DNA from: Chlamydoabsidia padenii
Taxonomy: Eukaryota; Mucoromycota; Mucoromycetes; Mucorales; Cunninghamellaceae
Direction: 5' to 3'
DNA length: 64,000 bases
NCBI GenBank assembly: GCA_025330725.1
Contig: JAIWND010000003.1
Location: forward strand, 186,001-250,000
The translations under genes were made by a program, and so were the position numbers. Positions within the stretch are counted from its first letter, which is position 1. Each line of letters starts with the position of its first letter. Below the pieces are notes generated by a model that saw only the letters and a program-made list of their open reading frames with translations, had not been told where the DNA came from and made no database searches. Of the stretch, positions 1-11,192 are shown one piece after another.

Positions 1-380
1 CCCAGTTCTTCCTTGGAAGGCACAAACACATAGGGTACATTGGAGTCTTCACATAATACCGGCAAATGAGCAATCACATCGATGGGTGAAATGTCACCGG
101 CAATCACCACCAATCCTTTTTCACCTTTTCGAAGCGCCTTGCCCACTTCCTTGACACCACGACGCACGTGCTTGACTTTACTGGCTAGATAAAAAATAAA
201 AATCCAAGTATTAGGCATGCGTGAGATCTAGAGAGAGAAGGTGGAAGAGTGTTTACCTTTCTTGACCGTCTTGTGAATCTTCTTGGCCAACTTTTCTTCA
301 GCCATAGGATGAGCAATAGGGGAGGCAAATCGAGCCACATTAGTAGTTTGCACCTTCTTTTCCTTCTTGTCTTTAGCCAT
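1..380 (-). CDS. NHP2: H/ACA snoRNP subunit NHP2 (partial, 3' end outside window)
   Basis: L7Ae-family RNA-binding protein of H/ACA snoRNPs, which guide pseudouridylation of rRNA in the nucleolus; in many eukaryotes it is also part of telomerase. Two exons are visible: 380-257 and 184-1, with an intron at 185-256 (GTAAAC...TAG). The join gives HKTVKK-ASKVKHVRRGVKEVG, followed by RKGEKGLVVIAGDISP and VLCEDSNVPYVFVPSKEELG. This matches the central RNA-binding core of yeast Nhp2 almost residue for residue. The start ATG (378-380) follows a short UTR and opens a Lys-rich N-terminus (MAKDKKEKK). About 100 codons are present; the C-terminal third lies left of the window. The promoter element at 485-496 is about 105 bp upstream. 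Confidence 0.95.
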
Positions 381-484
381 TGTATCAAGTTTTTAAGAAA
401 ATAAAAGGAGGAGAAAAAATAGTTTACCGCCCTTCTTACCTGTCACGCCTCCAAAAAAAAATTAGCCACTCCCGCTATTTGACA

Positions 485-496
485 GCGGGATTCCAA
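485..496 (+). promoter_or_regulatory. GCGGGATT-type promoter element of NHP2
   Basis: GCGGGATTCCAA, preceded by a partial inverted copy (ACTCCCGCT, 468-476), so the site is an imperfect palindrome. It lies about 105 bp upstream of the NHP2 ATG. Confidence 0.5.
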
Positions 497-550
497 TATA
501 TCCACCCACCCACTATAAAAAAAAGAAAAGGCAAAAGACACCCAGACATT

Positions 551-2435
551 TTATTCAGATTTTGATTTTAATGATGGAGGACTATTGTAAGAGGACCCAG
601 TTTTCCATTTCTTCAATGCCTTGAGGAGAGCCATACACAGTGGGACAGAGATGGGGACAAACAGAGGCATATAAATAGCATATTTATGTTCATCAGGAAA
701 GTAGAGCATGGACACCATGGTTGGATCAAAAAAGGCCTTTTCAGAGAGTTCAATCGCATCCACTGAATGTTTTAATGCTTGATCATAGTTGCCTTTATCC
801 AAAGCATCCCGTACCAATTTGATAGACGTCAAGGATTGTCGCACCTATGGAGAAGAAGATCGTATTAGTATGCCCACTTTCCCCATGCATAAATGTATAC
901 CTGATCTTGAATATGATCCAACACCACCATGTTTGGGATCTCCATGACAAGTTGACCCAGAGAGCGAAGAGTGGCGATCGCATTCATCATATTTTCCATT
1001 GTTCGTCGGCGAATCAAATTGTCTTTTTCGAATGTGGTGATACCAGTATGGGTTGCATATAAAAAGGTCGTATTCAATCCTGGAGGCTACCCATTGGAAT
1101 AATAAAATAAAAAAGTTGAATGAGATTATTTTTGATATATATATATATATATATTCCTTCTTACCAGTAGTTTGGAGGCCGATGTACTGATATCTGGAAC
1201 ACCCATCAGACTTCGAAGTTGCGATATAAAGATCCGCATCATTGGTTGTAGGTCCGTCTTTGAAATGCTGTAATGAGCTTCGGAGGATGCATTTCTAGGT
1301 GGATTCTTGATCGTGACTCCACCCCAACGAGGAATCAAAAAAGAGTTGCTAAGAAGTGGTTTACCTGGAAATAGATAAAGAGAAGACTAGTTAGTCATAG
1401 ACTGATATATGTTTTTCGTTATTACCATGGAGATCGTGTATTCGAAGTGGAGTAACATCAGATGAGGGAATGTATAGGATAAAGTTGACAGTTGGATGAG
1501 AGGATATACTTGATGCTAAATAAACCAATTATTAGTACCGATTCCAGCCTTTCTTTCTTTTTCTTCCTTGTCACCTAGATTCCAGTCAGCAGAATTGACG
1601 AAATGTGGGAGTTGGTCAGGGTTGAAGTAATAATAGTTGGGATTCCCCTGTCTTTCCATGTATTTGGGTTCTTGTGATAATGGTGCATAGTTTTGAATCT
1701 ATAAAACATAAAATGTCAGTATCAATTAAGTCTATTATTTTTCCTTTACTTACTTGGGAATCGACTGTAAAGTTCGAAACATTCGAGAGTTCATTCAACA
1801 AGGGATAAAGGTAGCCTAAATAAGGATTGATTTAATTCTTGTGAGTTATTCAGTCCATAATGAATTAAGTGTACTTACTTTTTACTGCGTTCCTGATATC
1901 CCATCCAATAGCCATCGATTGAGGGTTGTTGTTCATAAGACTAAAGGTGATTTGATATTGAGAGGAATACTTGAATGTTCGCATACTATTAGCATCATAC
2001 TATTAAAGAAAACAAGGTATTAGATCAAATCAAGTACATTATTTTTGTATACATACCTTGTCAACCTGACCAGTCGAGCAAGATGCTATTTCACCCAAAG
2101 CTTCGAATTCCGTCTTGAATAAGGCAGGTATCAGGGACAACATCACAGACTTGATTGTATCTATAATAAAATAAAAAGAAGGGTGTCATTTTTTTTTATG
2201 GTCTTTGTAGTTTCCTCTCCCTCTTCTCCACGTCTTACCTTCATTTAGAGTGTCCAATCTGATAATACTGGCCCTGTTTTTTCCAATGATAACGTTAGCC
2301 TTTTCCTGTGTCGATTTGCTTGGCTGTATGTCCGACGAAGAATGGAAGTAATAGTTGTATTGCCCAACGGGAACATGAGCTTGTTGTTGTTGTTGTAACA
2401 AGGTATTCATTCTTTCTATAAGAAGAGTCCCCTCC

Positions 2436-2472
<37 letters not shown>

Positions 2473-2995
2473 CGTTAGTGTTCAGTCGCGTATGCACTAG
2501 CCAACACATGGTTAGTTTTACCTGGAGTCAAATCGTCGGTGGACCAAGTGTTCAGCTGGACACTGATAGGGAATGCCATACAAAAAGATAAGCCTTGGAA
2601 TTGTTTTGACAAGTCAGATTCCAAGGAAGACGCCATCCATTGATATGTTTGTGCCTTGTCATCGTTTGGAAGAAGGTTGTTCGGGACAAAAAGGGATATT
2701 GTAGTTGGTAAAGTAAAGGTGGATTCCTATAAAAGATGAAGCCACATATATTCATATCAGTATTTACATTTATCATTGTCGTTTTTTATTTTCTAGTTTA
2801 TACCTGTCGTGTTTGCCAAGAGTCCATTTCAGCAAAGGGCAAGTGAGCTCGATAGACTTCGGTTGTCTTCCACCAAAACGGTACACCTAATAGCACCACG
2901 CACCAGAAGGCTAATAATACCTGTTGGGTTGCATCTATTATGGAATGAGTAACAATAAAGTGTAGAAAATATATACTGATCGGTTTACCTCGCAT
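551..2995 (-). CDS. PIGS: GPI transamidase complex subunit PIG-S/GPI17
   Basis: Subunit of the ER GPI-transamidase, which attaches GPI anchors to proteins. Twelve exons join in frame to about 566 aa: 2995-2989, 2934-2804, 2726-2522, 2415-2239, 2160-2057, 1999-1879, 1815-1754, 1698-1575, 1515-1426, 1364-1165, 1086-901, 844-551. The 7-nt first exon gives ATG CGA G. The N-terminus VLLAFWCVVLLGVPFWWKTT is the typical PIG-S first TM segment followed by WWKTTE. Further landmarks are VGQYNYYFHSSSD, the family signature RWGGVTIKN, and near the end EKAFFDPTMVSMLYFPDEHK leading into a second TM helix (YAIYMPLFVPISVPLCMALL). One TM at each end with a lumenal middle is the family topology. One intron carries a run of about 35 T on the sense strand (2437-2471). 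The promoter element is 92 bp upstream. Confidence 0.93.
2437..2471 (+). repeat. Poly(A) tract (poly(T) in sense of PIG-S), 35 nt
   Basis: Inside the intron before the PIG-S exon 2415-2239. Confidence 0.9.
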
Positions 2996-3086
2996 TACAA
3001 ATGTATTGGTCAGTTTCCCACAATTAAAAGAAAAGAGCAAGAAACGAAAAGTGACAAACTGTGTCGCCGTCAATTGGGAAAATCGA

Positions 3087-3099
3087 TTTCAAATCCCGC
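3087..3099 (-). promoter_or_regulatory. GCGGGATTTGAAA promoter element of PIG-S
   Basis: Exact consensus on the minus strand (TTTCAAATCCCGC on plus), 92 bp upstream of the PIG-S ATG and in the same orientation as the gene. Confidence 0.6.
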
Positions 3100-3838
3100 T
3101 ATTGTCTTTTGGCTTGAAATAAAAAAAAAGCGGGGCAAGATGTTCAGCCCTCTCTTTATTCTTTTTCATTGCAACTGATACCGTTATGGCTCATGGCACT
3201 TGCTCATTCTAGTTGAACAAACCGACTTGACTCATGCATGCAACAATATACTATGGTACTTGTTTCAAGAGGTGTCTACTGGGCCTCCAACAAGAACTAT
3301 AGAGAAATAGAAAAAGGAAAAGGGGGTCTTTGTACGTGGAAAGAATGATCCCGTTAGTTGTGGCTTAAATCTCTACTCTTTTTTTGATCTTCTTGAACAT
3401 AGTTTATCGACCATACTTGGCGTCATATATAATGAAGATGATCTTAATTTATTGGTGAAAGCATCTCAATGTCCTCGGTAAGTTGAAGTGATATGTGAAC
3501 AAACTGCTGTTTATGCTTTGCTTATTTCACATGTTTCTTACTAGGCATATCCTTAATCAAGCCTACTAAAAAAGTGGTGTAATTTGACACTTGTACTAAC
3601 TCTTTTAACATTGATCAAGGTTGAATACTTTGAATATAACTAAGGTATGTATATGGGATCACGTCAAAATAGATAGTATATCAAAATAGTAGTAGTTGAT
3701 GATTATAGACAATAGTAATAGATTCTGTTTTTACTTTATATAGTATGTTTTATCAAAAATAAAAAGGTTTTATGTAATAGACCTTATGTATTAGACTATC
3801 TTGTCTTTGGTTTTTGCTCATTGGTCTCAAGCTAATGT
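3100..3838. other. Divergent intergenic region
   Basis: AT-rich spacer between PIG-S (minus) and the plus-strand gene at 3992. No open frame of weight, tRNA or repeat was seen apart from short T runs. Confidence 0.5.
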
Positions 3839-3850
3839 GCGGGATTTGAA
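3839..3850 (+). promoter_or_regulatory. GCGGGATTTGAA promoter element
   Basis: Exact GCGGGATTTGAA about 141 bp before the ATG at 3992, sense orientation, followed by a CT-rich leader. Confidence 0.6.
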
Positions 3851-3991
3851 TTCGACTATTTTTTATTTTATAGGGCGACCTTGGCTCTCTTGTCTCCTTT
3901 TTTCCCTCTTTGTTTCCATTCACACCTCTCTTTTACTTTTATTACATTCTTCTTCTCTCTTTTTTCCACATTAAATACCTCTTATGTCATC

Positions 3992-5615
3992 ATGTCGGCC
4001 ACTGTATCGCGGTCTGACCCTGTCCCAATACCTAACGTCAACGATGCTATTTCCTTCTCCTATAAAGAAATAGTACGAAACCTCACTGCCAATGCCCCTC
4101 AACCATACGGTGCTATTCCGCCAATGATGAAGAAACACAAGCAAAAGAAAAAACAACACTCTCGACAAAAACAACAGCAAAAGCAACAACAGAAACAACA
4201 ACAACAAGCAGTACGGCGTATGTCTCATGTGGAAAACTGGGTGGCCGTGGATAGTAAAGAAAGCTTGCCCGATGAAGAAGAATTGGTAAGACCCTTTTAG
4301 AAACAAACTACCCTTAATCTTGCATGTTGCTGTACTGACGATCATACTTTCTTTTTATTTATATATATTCATACAGATTCATTCACCCTTCCAAAACTTC
4401 TTGTCGGTTGACTTTTTGACAGGTATTCTACCACTGCATATGCCACCACCCTCACTCAGCGACCCCACCACTCTGATAGAACAACAAGAAATAGCAGAGT
4501 TTGCATATAAACACCGTCGAAAAGCAGTTAATATATTTGGTGCTTCTGATGGTGCAGCTAAACAGAACTCGGGCAACCTCTTTGATCAAGATGACGACGA
4601 CGACGATGAAGAAGAAGACGAGGACGAAGAAGACGAAGAAGAAGACGACGAAGAAGACGAAGACGAAAGCGACTTTTCTCCACCTGGCTCTTCTCTGCAA
4701 TCGACCAGCGACAGAACAAGTACGGGGCGGAAACGGCAGAACCTCGACACACCTCCACTATCATTATCATTATCACCACCACTGGCATCTTCAACCACTG
4801 CTACTATCACTGCCGCCATCACAACCACAGTACCTGAAGCGACGATGGGGTTTATCTCAAATGATAACACATTGCATGTACATAAGGGTTTGGTGGGCAG
4901 ACGATCCATTCCGTCTTTCACGAAATCACATACACCATCTACATCAACAACAACATCTTATGCCATGTCTTCTTCACCACCCGAGCAACAGGACAGGAAA
5001 AAGTGGATTCATACGATTGCCAAACTTCGACAATCATTGGCACTTTCACAACCACTTCCTTCGACAGCAGCGAATTCATTCTTAACCAATTCCCCTGCTG
5101 CTGCAGCAACAACATCAACATCAACAAAAACAACAACAACAACAGCAGCAGCAGTTTCCAACATGACTATCCCGAACAACAAGGTATCATCTAAATCGTT
5201 ACCTTCCTCTTTATCCTGTTCACCTTCCTCTGACTCGATTCAACAACCTAGTAATGAAAAATCATCGCCAAATCTGATTCTTAAGAAATCATCATCGACA
5301 GCTACAGCCAAGACGAACAAGAATGACAAGGGATTCATACCTATGCCATTGCCACCTCGACGAAAACGATCCAGTAAGAAACGACGATCGGAAGCCACCA
5401 CTCAACCTCGATTCAATTTTGACACCAATACCTATACACGCGATACCCGATCAAATCCCGACCACTTGCGGATGATCGCAGCTGAACTCAATATGATGCG
5501 ATCAAGGAAACTGTTTAGTCCTTTGAAACCTCGTGGATTTTTACCCCGGCGAAAGGATCCTTTTATCTGTGGTGAAGGGCGACTACGCTCTCCACTACAA
5601 TTTGAATTGGTCTAG
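3992..5615 (+). CDS. Uncharacterised low-complexity protein with conserved basic C-terminus
   Basis: Two exons, 3992-4285 and 4377-5615, join in frame (DEEEL-IHSPFQNF) to about 510 aa. The start MSATVSRSD was chosen over an upstream in-frame ATG because the preceding DNA is a CT-rich leader. The order is: an N-terminal stretch ISFSYKEIVRNLTANAPQPY, a Lys/Gln-rich run, a short ordered block (IEQQEIAEFAYKHRRKAV, near residue 130), an Asp/Glu-only run of about 40 residues, long Ser/Thr/Gln-rich segments, and a basic C-terminus (MMRSRKLFSPLKPRGFLPRR). I do not recognise a named family. The acidic run plus basic tail suggests a nuclear or chromatin protein, which is inference only. A tandem ORF in another frame over 4501-5085 is a shadow. 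Confidence 0.75.
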
Positions 5616-6246
5616 TTTATAGTTATAGTTTTAGTTATTATCATCATTATTCTTTACCCTTCCCTACCCCTTCCCATCCTTATACTAGTTTAGTTTTTAT
5701 ATATACATTGATTCAATTACAAATACTTTTTATGTGATATCAATACACAAATACTATCTTCCCCAATAAAAAAAAATGTCACTTATCTTTATATAATCAT
5801 GCGCGGGCTTGTCTAAACAAATAGGAAAGAGATTACGCCCCTTATCATTCGGCACGGCTTGTTATAGTATCACCGAATGTTGACAGCATGATGGCATTTA
5901 TTGTTACACTAGGCAGTCGCTGTCAAAAAAAAAAAGAAGGGGTTGATCAGACAGTGGATGATGATAAATCATAAAAGGTTATGTTTATTTATTTGAATTT
6001 ATGGTATGTATGTGTGTGTGTGTGTGTGTGTGTATGGGGGATCTATCACTGATCAACATGATAAGAAGGAGTGGAATGGTAAACAACAATTAACAATAAC
6101 AAAAAGGAATGGGATGTGTATATACTACAACTATAAAAAAAGGGTCTTTATAAACGAGTGTAAAAACTATAAATGTGTAAAGTAATAAATGCTAATGATA
6201 TTAAAAAAAAAAAAAAAAAAAAAAAAAGAGACAGCCGGCTGGTAAT
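5616..6246. other. Convergent 3' intergenic region with (TG)n microsatellite
   Basis: Both flanking genes end here. It contains a TG/GT dinucleotide run at about 6010-6033, several A runs and AATAAA-like signals (for example near 5765 and 6183). No gene was seen. Confidence 0.6.
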
Positions 6247-7070
6247 TTAGTTAATTGACAAGGGAGCAAGGGTTGTTGTCCACCAAGGTCGAGTTTGATC
6301 AAAGGAAGATAATCGTTGCCTTGATCCAAAATCATCCGATGTTTTCATTTCATCCACCCATGTTGTTCCTTGCCAAGCCAGTCGAATGGTGGTTGATGAA
6401 GAAGACACACTAAGCCTTGAAGAGGCGTCATCATCATTGTCATCGTCATCGTCAGCTTGATTCACTTTGTCGAGTCTTCGTTTGCTTTTAGGTAACAGAC
6501 CAGATAGGACGTGGAAGGCATTGGAGAGTGATCGTTTAGGTGCCTTGGTCGATGATGCCTTGGATGGAGTTACCCTGTTCAGTGACTCTATCTTCATCAG
6601 CATGTCTATTTTTATATCATACCCAAAAAAAAAACGCTTAGTTACATGATAAACAAAAGAATAACACCCCCCCCCTTGAACTTACGTTTCTTTGACATGT
6701 TTGGATTCGAATGGCATCGTCTTGGTGTTGTTGTTGTTGATTGGGTTGTTTTCTTTGTGGAGGTGGATTTACTGGATCGTAAGGTCGATGAGGTGCTATA
6801 GGCGGTAGAGACTGTGGATGATGCATCGGTCGTATCCACCATTTCAAAATATTCGATAAAACGTGACATGGTGCGTTGAGTGACAGGTCGTTTTTTTCGA
6901 GATGATAAAGGATGAGGTGTACTTGATGGTTCAAACAATGGCAAGTCAAAGTGGTCAAAGAGAGGAAGACAGGGTAGTTGTAAGGTACGAGTTTCATAAC
7001 GGTCGTGAATAGGATCGTAGTCAGATATTTTCATGATACCTGATTCGAACAAAAGAGTGGAAGTTACCAT
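6247..7070 (-). CDS. Uncharacterised Ser/Thr-rich protein
   Basis: Two exons, 7070-6686 and 6605-6247, join in frame (NPNMSKK-HMLMKIESL) to 247 aa. A second possible start (MKISDYDP, about 7034) is also in frame and may be the true one. The N-terminal part ISDYDPIHDRYETRTLQLPC and LFDHFDLPLFEP looks ordered. The middle has the motif RFIEYFEMVD, then a Ser/Thr-rich linker. The C-terminal exon holds KSKRRLDKVNQ, an Asp run and WQGTTWVDEMKTSDDFGSR. No named domain is recognised. The splice donor follows a C-rich tract. The promoter element at 7237-7251 and a bidirectional spacer precede it. Confidence 0.72.
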
Positions 7071-7236
7071 TAGATAGTATTAAAAAGGAAGGAAAGGGAT
7101 AAAAATGTGTGAGAGAGAGAGAGAGTGAGAGAGTGAGAGAGAGGGGTGTTTTAAAGAATAAATGAGAGTAGGAAAAGCGAAAGAGAAAGGAAAAGAAAGA
7201 AAGTTTGCATTGGCTTTATTTTCAATTCATTTCCTT

Positions 7237-7251
7237 GAAATTCAAATCCCG
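7237..7251 (-). promoter_or_regulatory. CGGGATTTGAATTTC promoter element
   Basis: GAAATTCAAATCCCG on plus, about 167 bp upstream of the minus-strand gene ending at 6247. Confidence 0.55.
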
Positions 7252-7601
7252 TTCGCCCCTTGAGATTTAATCCCCCCCTCCAGCGGTGTGCATGTGGTTT
7301 TAACCATGATCAAAGATCTGGAACCCTACCCAACCCCAACCCCTTTTTTTTATGTTTTGCCCTTCCCCTTTTCTACTTCATTATAAGATAAAGGTTGCAC
7401 ATGGTACGCTGGTGAGTTAATTACTCATATATGTCTTCTGAATGTAAGTATACTTGGGGAAATAGCAAAAAGAAAGGAGACCCAGTGTTTTTTATTTCTT
7501 TTTGAAAACACTATGATAGGCACTGTTTGCATTATCCACCAATCAAAAGTACCGTATTTATTGGGCTGTGCATTTTTTGATCTGATTCCATACCCCGCAC
7601 G

Positions 7602-7638
<37 letters not shown>
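7602..7638 (+). repeat. Poly(dA) tract, 37 nt
   Basis: Uninterrupted A run directly after a CCCCGCACG sequence and before a CT-rich leader; see the finding on poly(dA:dT) next to the promoter element. Confidence 0.9.
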
Positions 7639-7641
<3 letters not shown>

Positions 7642-7933
7642 CTCCTTTAATTTTTCTTTTATCCCACCACACTTCTTCTCTCCTCTTTCGTCCCCTTTTA
7701 CAACCTTCTCCTTCATCTGTCTAATCAAACACATACACTCTACTTGTGCATATTACATTAACATACTTCTTATAGTGTCAAGGTGTCTTCTCTCACAAAA
7801 CGACAATCCATTACTTGGCTTTTGTTTTTGCTTGGCGACGACAACTATCAAATCTTTGTTGTTGCAATAACGACAAGACAACAATTCATAACAACAGTCA
7901 AACAGACAATGACAACAGAAACAACAATATATT

Positions 7934-8059
7934 ATGGATGAAGGGGGGGAATTATTCTCACTGGTGAATTCGTCGGTCTTGTCACCTGTATGGCAAGTGA
8001 TAACCAGTTATAAAACAGAATGTGACATATTAATAAACTTTATGTGGGGTGTTTTATAA
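7934..8059 (+). other. Possible small ORF or truncated gene start (41 codons)
   Basis: The ATG follows a convincing leader (CT-rich, then CAACAACGACAA-type). It opens MDEGGELFSLVNSSVLSP, then continues to a stop at 8057-8059. GTATGG after the 18th codon could be a splice donor, but I found no acceptor that keeps a frame. It could be a short peptide gene, an uORF or the remains of a gene. Low confidence. Confidence 0.25.
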
Positions 8060-8103
8060 CTAGAACATTTGCTTATTGTAGAAAAAAAAAAAAAGATCAA
8101 CCC

Positions 8104-8440
8104 TTAAGCTTTACTGGATATTGATATACTTGGCATAGGTAATCTGATGGCATCATACTACATCACTATAGACTAATCACGTTTTTTGGAATCGGGTGGA
8201 ATACTGGACTCTATCACACTATCAAGGCGCCAGGGAAAGGGGTGAAAGCGGTCTTTCAACTCGATATGGACCATCAACGTCTCGCCCGCTAGTTTAACTC
8301 ACAAAAAGTAGCGTACATCTTTGGCGGTAATCTGATTTGATGGTCGGGCAAACAAGGTGGCATGTGGTTGGATATGGAACATATCTCCTTCCTTTGAGCG
8401 TGATGGGTTACAACAATACGATCGCGTGCTACTTTAAAGA
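8104..8440 (-). pseudogene. Decayed coding fragment, minus strand
   Basis: Reading minus from about 8432, one frame gives SRSKEGDMFHIQPHATLFAR, then PSNQITAKDVRYFL, a TGA stop, then VKLAGETLMVHIELKDRFHP and FPWRLDSVIESSIPPDSKKR. The composition is protein-like on both sides of the stop, in the same frame, with no usable intron around the stop (only 14 nt between GTGAGT and TAG). No ATG context or gene body surrounds it, so I read it as a relic. The family was not recognised. Confidence 0.4.
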
Positions 8441-8508
8441 TTCCCCTTCAACGGTGCAGTCATAACACACAAACATACACACGCACACACTCTCTCTATC
8501 TCTCCTTA

Positions 8509-8756
8509 ATGGACTGCTTACGGAAAATGGCACGGGGAAAACAACTGGACATCAATGGATTCATGAATTATCAGGTGGGGGTGCCCTACTGCTTCTGTAA
8601 ATCTTTCACTTTCATATCTTTATATCTTTTTTTTTTATGTTATTTTTTAAACAGGAATGGCTGGAAACTTTTACCCAAATATGGCATCATCAAGGGACCT
8701 TGGATTTACCTTTTAGTTTTATGGAAAACAGGTATATAAAGCTTACTGGTCGGTGA
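8509..8756 (+). other. Possible two-exon small gene or gene remnant (55 aa)
   Basis: ATG at 8509 after a CACA/CTCT leader. Exons 8509-8574 and 8655-8756 join in frame: MDCLRKMARGKQLDINGFMN, then YQEWLETFTQIWHHQGTLDL, ending GR-stop. The intron (GTGGGG...ACAG) has the usual size. A second GTATAT donor near 8730 could extend it, but no further exon was identified. The product is not recognised. It could be the surviving N-terminus of a larger lost gene. Confidence 0.35.
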
Positions 8757-10019
8757 TCGATCGATCTGTGTCCTCTTGGTATATAGGCATAGGGTTTGTC
8801 GTTGTCCCCCTCCCCCTCCCTCCAACACACTCTCCCCATCATCTTCTCCTTTGTAGCTTCATATGAATAGGTCGATTAGTATAGTTTATATTCATGTTAT
8901 GATATTGGTAATAAAGACAATGGTTTAATTACATAGTATATTGTCTTGTTGGTGGATCTCTGTCATAGTATTGGTGACTAGAGAATGAATCGTTAATTAT
9001 GATTGTCATCATGCTTTTGGGATGGGGGGGAAAGTTAGCGTCATGTGTGCAGTACGTTGGATCGCCTCGAATGCTTTTACTCGTGGTTTTAATGATGATC
9101 AAGGTGAGCAACCATCACGCCTTTTGATCTATTAAAAGCACGAATCAATAAATATTATCAGGGCTGTCCCCACACACATACAGATGGGGTCCCTGATCTT
9201 CGCAAAACTACAAGTAGGGAGAGAGAGAAAAAAAAAAAGTGGGAGAGCGGAATTTCAATCGGAGGCCTTGCATGAATCGCGGGGTTGGAAATGTTCAAAG
9301 GATGGAAGTACTATCCTTTCCTTGGTACCTTTTCTTTGCTTTTGTGCCTGAATGGTTTGAGAACTACATTCTTCATGTTCATCAAATCAACTAGAAAGTT
9401 CTTTTTTTTTTTAATTTTATATGGAGTGCATAATCTTCCCAATTCAACTTCCCTATTCATGTCTTTTTTGGTCGGGGACCAGGTTCTTTCTTCGCGACAT
9501 ACCACAACTGTCTTCAACATTGCAGAAATTAGTAAAAAGATACTTGCTTTTTCAACTTGTGCAAGTATGTTATTGTCACTATCACTATCATCATCATCAT
9601 CACAGGTTTATCTAACCACTGTCCCTGTAAGAAATCTGTAGATTGAAGCGGCGTTTAAACGTCGGTGTATTCTGTTCATCTCAATGGAAAAGCCGCAGAC
9701 AACAAGTAGGATGATAAGTAATTTACTGATTTCATACATCTGAGATGATACTGACCCCTTCAGTAATCACTCGTGCACAATGAGTATGTAATATGCGGAT
9801 ATGTGAAATTGAGACAACATTTATTAGTAGATCATATTGCATTATCAAGACAGGATCATATTGAGAAGTGATAAGACATCCCTAAAACAAATGTACTTTA
9901 TTTTCGATGTAATCAATGACTATAGTAATAAGATGAATATATATAATAATAAAAATAAAAAAAAAGAGGGAGAAGGAATAATATCAATAAAGAAAGGAGA
10001 AACTATACTAATGAGTAAT
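8757..10019. other. Intergenic region, no supported gene
   Basis: AT-rich, with a weak element-like GCGGAATTTCAA at 9246-9257 that has no intact gene beside it. Frames at 9285-9641 are T-rich and lack coding character. Confidence 0.5.
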
Positions 10020-11192
10020 CTATCGTCTAGGTCTTGGTTTCACCACAAATTGATTAGGTGTCTTTCTAGTTTTACCACCCTTTGCCAATACACCCCATGG
10101 AGAGCGAGGATCCTTGTTACCCTTGGATTTACCACGACCACCACCGTGAGGATGGTCACAAGCATTCATAGCCATACCACGGACAGTAGGACGAATACCC
10201 ATCCATCTTGATCGACCGGCCTTACCAAGCATTTCGTGTTGATGATCAGGGTTACTGACCGAGCCAATGGTAGCACAAGCCTCCACAGGCACCAAACGCA
10301 CTTCACCACTAGATAATCTGACTTGAGCATAACCAGTGTCACCAGTTTGAATCAATTGAGCATAGGCACCAGCAGATCGGGCCATGATGGCAGGACCATT
10401 ACGTTTCAATCCAATATTGTGAATAATCGTTCCCACCGGCATCATCTTCAAGGGCATGCAGTTACCAATATCAATAGCAGCTGTACGTGTGATGCCATGA
10501 TCCACAGAAGCTTCGTCTTGCTGGTTGTCCAGTTCATTGTCGCCACTTCGGTAGCTGATCACCGTATCACCAGGTTTGATGCCTTGAGGTGCAACAATAT
10601 AAGAGAGTTGACCGGATTCAGAGTGTCGAAGTAGAGCAATCCAGGCAGTTCGTCCAGGATCATGTTCCAAACGCATTACTTGTTGTTCACCAGAGGCCAT
10701 GCGATGCCAATCAATCAACCGGATACGGCGTTTGTGACCTCCACCACGATGACGAATAGTGATGCGACCTGTGTTGTTACGTCCACCAGTACCACGCTTA
10801 GCGATCGTCAAGGAGCGCACCGCTTTGCCCTTGTACAAATGATCACGAGGAACCCGCTTTAACCAACGTTTACCAGGTGTAGTGGGTTTTTTAGTCTTGA
10901 ATTGTGTTGAGGGTGCTGATAATGATTGTGCACTGCCCACCACATTACCTTGAGTACTGAATCCATCAATAAAGGCTGAAAAGTGGCTGTCTTTTATCGT
11001 AGTTGTTGTTGCTGTTGTTGTGTTCTTTGTGGACATGGCGCGGAAGGGAGTCCAACGAGAGAAGGATTGAGTCAAAGAGGTGGTGTTGGTAGTCTTTGGT
11101 AAAGTCAAGGCATTATAGCGTGCAGTCGCCAAAAAGCGGCTGTTGTTTTGGATATTAGATTGCAGTAAGCGAACCGCACCGGAACGAAGCAT
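10020..11192 (-). CDS. RML2: Mitochondrial large-subunit ribosomal protein uL2m
   Basis: Mitochondrial homologue of bacterial L2, a core protein near the peptidyl-transferase centre. Single exon, 390 aa. The start MLRSGAVRLLQSNIQNNSRF (11192) is a basic, amphipathic mitochondrial presequence; the longer upstream frame is T-rich UTR. After a linker of about 110 residues, the RNA-binding half reads RSLTIAKRGTGGRNNTGRIT and RHRGGGHKRRIRLIDWHR. The C-terminal half has GTIIHNIGLKRNGPAIMARS and the diagnostic NACDHPHGGGRGKSKGNKDP with the conserved His of L2. Length and order match fungal RML2. It shares a 211 bp divergent promoter with NUP85, where I see no copy of the GCGGGATTT element. Confidence 0.96.
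   Translation of the reverse strand: MLRSGAVRLLQSNIQNNSRFLATARYNALTLPKTTNTTSLTQSFSRWTPFRAMSTKNTTTATTTTIKDSHFSAFIDGFSTQGNVVGSAQSLSAPSTQFKTKKPTTPGKRWLKRVPRDHLYKGKAVRSLTIAKRGTGGRNNTGRITIRHRGGGHKRRIRLIDWHRMASGEQQVMRLEHDPGRTAWIALLRHSESGQLSYIVAPQGIKPGDTVISYRSGDNELDNQQDEASVDHGITRTAAIDIGNCMPLKMMPVGTIIHNIGLKRNGPAIMARSAGAYAQLIQTGDTGYAQVRLSSGEVRLVPVEACATIGSVSNPDHQHEMLGKAGRSRWMGIRPTVRGMAMNACDHPHGGGRGKSKGNKDPRSPWGVLAKGGKTRKTPNQFVVKPRPRR

Larger units (their letters stand above)
7071..7933. other. Bidirectional promoter region with poly(dA) tract
   Basis: Contains a (GA)n stretch (about 7111-7142), the element at 7237-7251, and a 37-nt A run (7602-7638). The A run is followed by a CT-rich then CAA-rich leader that looks like a plus-strand 5' UTR ending at the ATG at 7934. 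Confidence 0.55.

Noticed and set aside
4452..5194. Several long frames on both strands opposite the acidic/Ser-rich gene (poly-Ser, poly-Phe/Val, poly-Arg)
   Set aside because: They are shadows of the Asp/Glu run and CAA/ACA repeats; only the 4377-5615 frame joins exon 1 in phase.
6010..6033. TG/GT repeat and other short dinucleotide runs as possible regulatory Z-DNA
   Set aside because: Ordinary microsatellites in 3' spacers and introns; no positional pattern.
9285..9641. 118-codon plus frame in the 9 kb spacer
   Set aside because: Phe/Ser/Leu-rich translation of T-rich DNA, no leader-like sequence, no domain and no splice logic.
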